In this document: piece after piece, positions 6,087 to 6,715 of the stretch
How the letters are laid out: every line of letters starts with the position of its first letter
Numbering within the stretch: the stretch's first letter is position 1
From: Candidatus Woesearchaeota archaeon
GTDB taxonomy: Archaea; Nanobdellota; Nanobdellia; SCGC-AAA011-G17; JACPNG01
Assembly (NCBI GenBank): GCA_018303705.1
Contig: JAGVXQ010000047.1
Span: 1-6,715 of the forward strand
Direction of reading: 5' to 3'
Length of the DNA: 6,715 nt
The notes under the pieces: model-generated
Told to the model about the DNA's origin: nothing
Seen by the model: only the letters and a program-made list of their open reading frames with translations
The model's database searches: none
Translations under genes and position numbers: made by a program

Positions 6087-6715
6087 TTAAACTATCTTTG
6101 CCAGCTTGTCCTTGCTTATTTTCATAAATTTGCATTCCTTCGTTGTTATGTAAGCACCATCTATTCTCTCGATGTCAAAGTCTTTGCCAAGAACCTTTTT
6201 CAACGCCCTTACAGCCAGCTTCATGCCATCCTCTATTGTCATGCTGTCCCTGTATTGTTTTTCAAGCAAATCTTTTAGCTCAGTTTCAGCCTCTCCAATT
6301 GCAGTTGCCTTGTACGCAAAGAATATTCCTGTTGGGTCAGTCATGTACATCTCAGGCTTGCCATTTGTTATTCCAGCAAAAAGCAATGAAACTCCAAAAG
6401 GCCTTGCCCCTCCAACCTGGGTGTAAAACTGCTTGAAATCGCAAATGTCTTTTACAAGGCTTATTACGTCAACAGGCTCATCATAAGTTATTCTGTGCTG
6501 CTGCGCCATCAGCTGCGCCCTTTCAATCAATACTCTGCCATCGCTTAATATGCCTGATGCAGTTACCCCAATATGCTCATCAACCTGGAATATCTTCTCA
6601 ACTGAAGCAGGTATTATAAGTTTCTCAGTTATTCTTTTGTCTGCTACAAGCAAAACGCCATCCTTGCATACTATGCCTAACGCTGAAGTGCCTTGCTTTA
6701 CTGTCTTTTTCGCAT
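6087..6715 (-). CDS. psmA: Proteasome alpha subunit (5' end outside the window)
   Basis: Alpha subunits form the outer rings of the archaeal 20S proteasome, gating entry to the proteolytic chamber and docking the PAN or Cdc48 ATPases. The frame is open to the window edge, giving 208 residues from AKKTVKQGTSALGIV. About 30 N-terminal residues (the gating segment and the RAITVFSPDGRLFQVEYA-type helix of the family) lie outside. Features marking alpha rather than beta are the upstream AKKTVKQGTSALGI without a processed Thr, RAQLMAQQHRITYDEPV, QFYTQVGGARPFGVSLLFAG, and DPTGIFFAYKATAIGEAETE. The N-terminus cannot be set from this window; any internal start is not real because homology continues upstream. 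It is the first visible gene of the superoperon, 1 nt before SBDS. Confidence 0.95.
   Translation of the reverse strand, partial: AKKTVKQGTSALGIVCKDGVLLVADKRITEKLIIPASVEKIFQVDEHIGVTASGILSDGRVLIERAQLMAQQHRITYDEPVDVISLVKDICDFKQFYTQVGGARPFGVSLLFAGITNGKPEMYMTDPTGIFFAYKATAIGEAETELKDLLEKQYRDSMTIEDGMKLAVRALKKVLGKDFDIERIDGAYITTKECKFMKISKDKLAKIV

Noticed and set aside
1..6715. CRISPR arrays, tRNA or rRNA genes, insertion-sequence ends
   Set aside because: No regularly spaced repeats, no tRNA-like cloverleaf segments, no rRNA core motifs and no transposase or terminal repeats were seen.

Overview
This window looks archaeal. It carries an archaeal 20S proteasome alpha subunit, the archaeal SBDS homologue, the three exosome subunits Rrp4, Rrp41 and Rrp42, and the RNA polymerase subunit Rpo6 (RpoK), all on the minus strand in one tight run. 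The DNA is AT-rich, starts include GTG and TTG, and several proteins are divergent. An uncultivated lineage such as a DPANN/Woesearchaeota-like archaeon is a reasonable guess, but it is inference: no rRNA or marker here settles it.

Layout, right to left in the direction of transcription. Positions 6715 to 3019 (minus) hold psmA (5' end cut by the window edge), SBDS, rrp4, rrp41, rrp42 and rpoK. Junctions range from an 11-nt overlap to a 2-nt gap, and two are ATGA stop/start overlaps. This is the known archaeal proteasome-exosome superoperon with rpoK directly attached to rrp42. It links protein degradation, ribosome maturation, RNA degradation and transcription.

Positions 2375 to 2925 (plus) hold a small toxin-antitoxin module of MazF/PemK type. 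A ribbon-helix-helix-like antitoxin starts at a TTG inside a perfect 8-bp inverted repeat, and a toxin gene follows whose reading frame breaks before its C-terminus. The toxin also seems to lack the usual Arg-Pro of the family. The module lies between rpoK and enolase, which are commonly adjacent in archaea, so it may have been inserted there.

Positions 2357 to 178 (minus) hold a divergent enolase gene and a GT-B glycosyltransferase 10 nt behind it. The enolase gene has lost about 20 codons plus a frame, removing the GDD metal-ligand segment. The enolase and antitoxin genes are divergent and share one AT-rich TATA region placed so that both transcripts may be leaderless.

Positions 10 to 177 (plus) hold a possible 55-residue basic protein whose stop codon abuts the glycosyltransferase stop. 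I do not recognise it.

The core operon is intact throughout, while enolase and toxin are both broken by indels. Either the accessory segment is decaying or the assembly has local errors there. I see no clearly new multi-gene system. The most notable points are the operator/promoter architecture, the two broken genes, and the joining of rpoK to the exosome operon.
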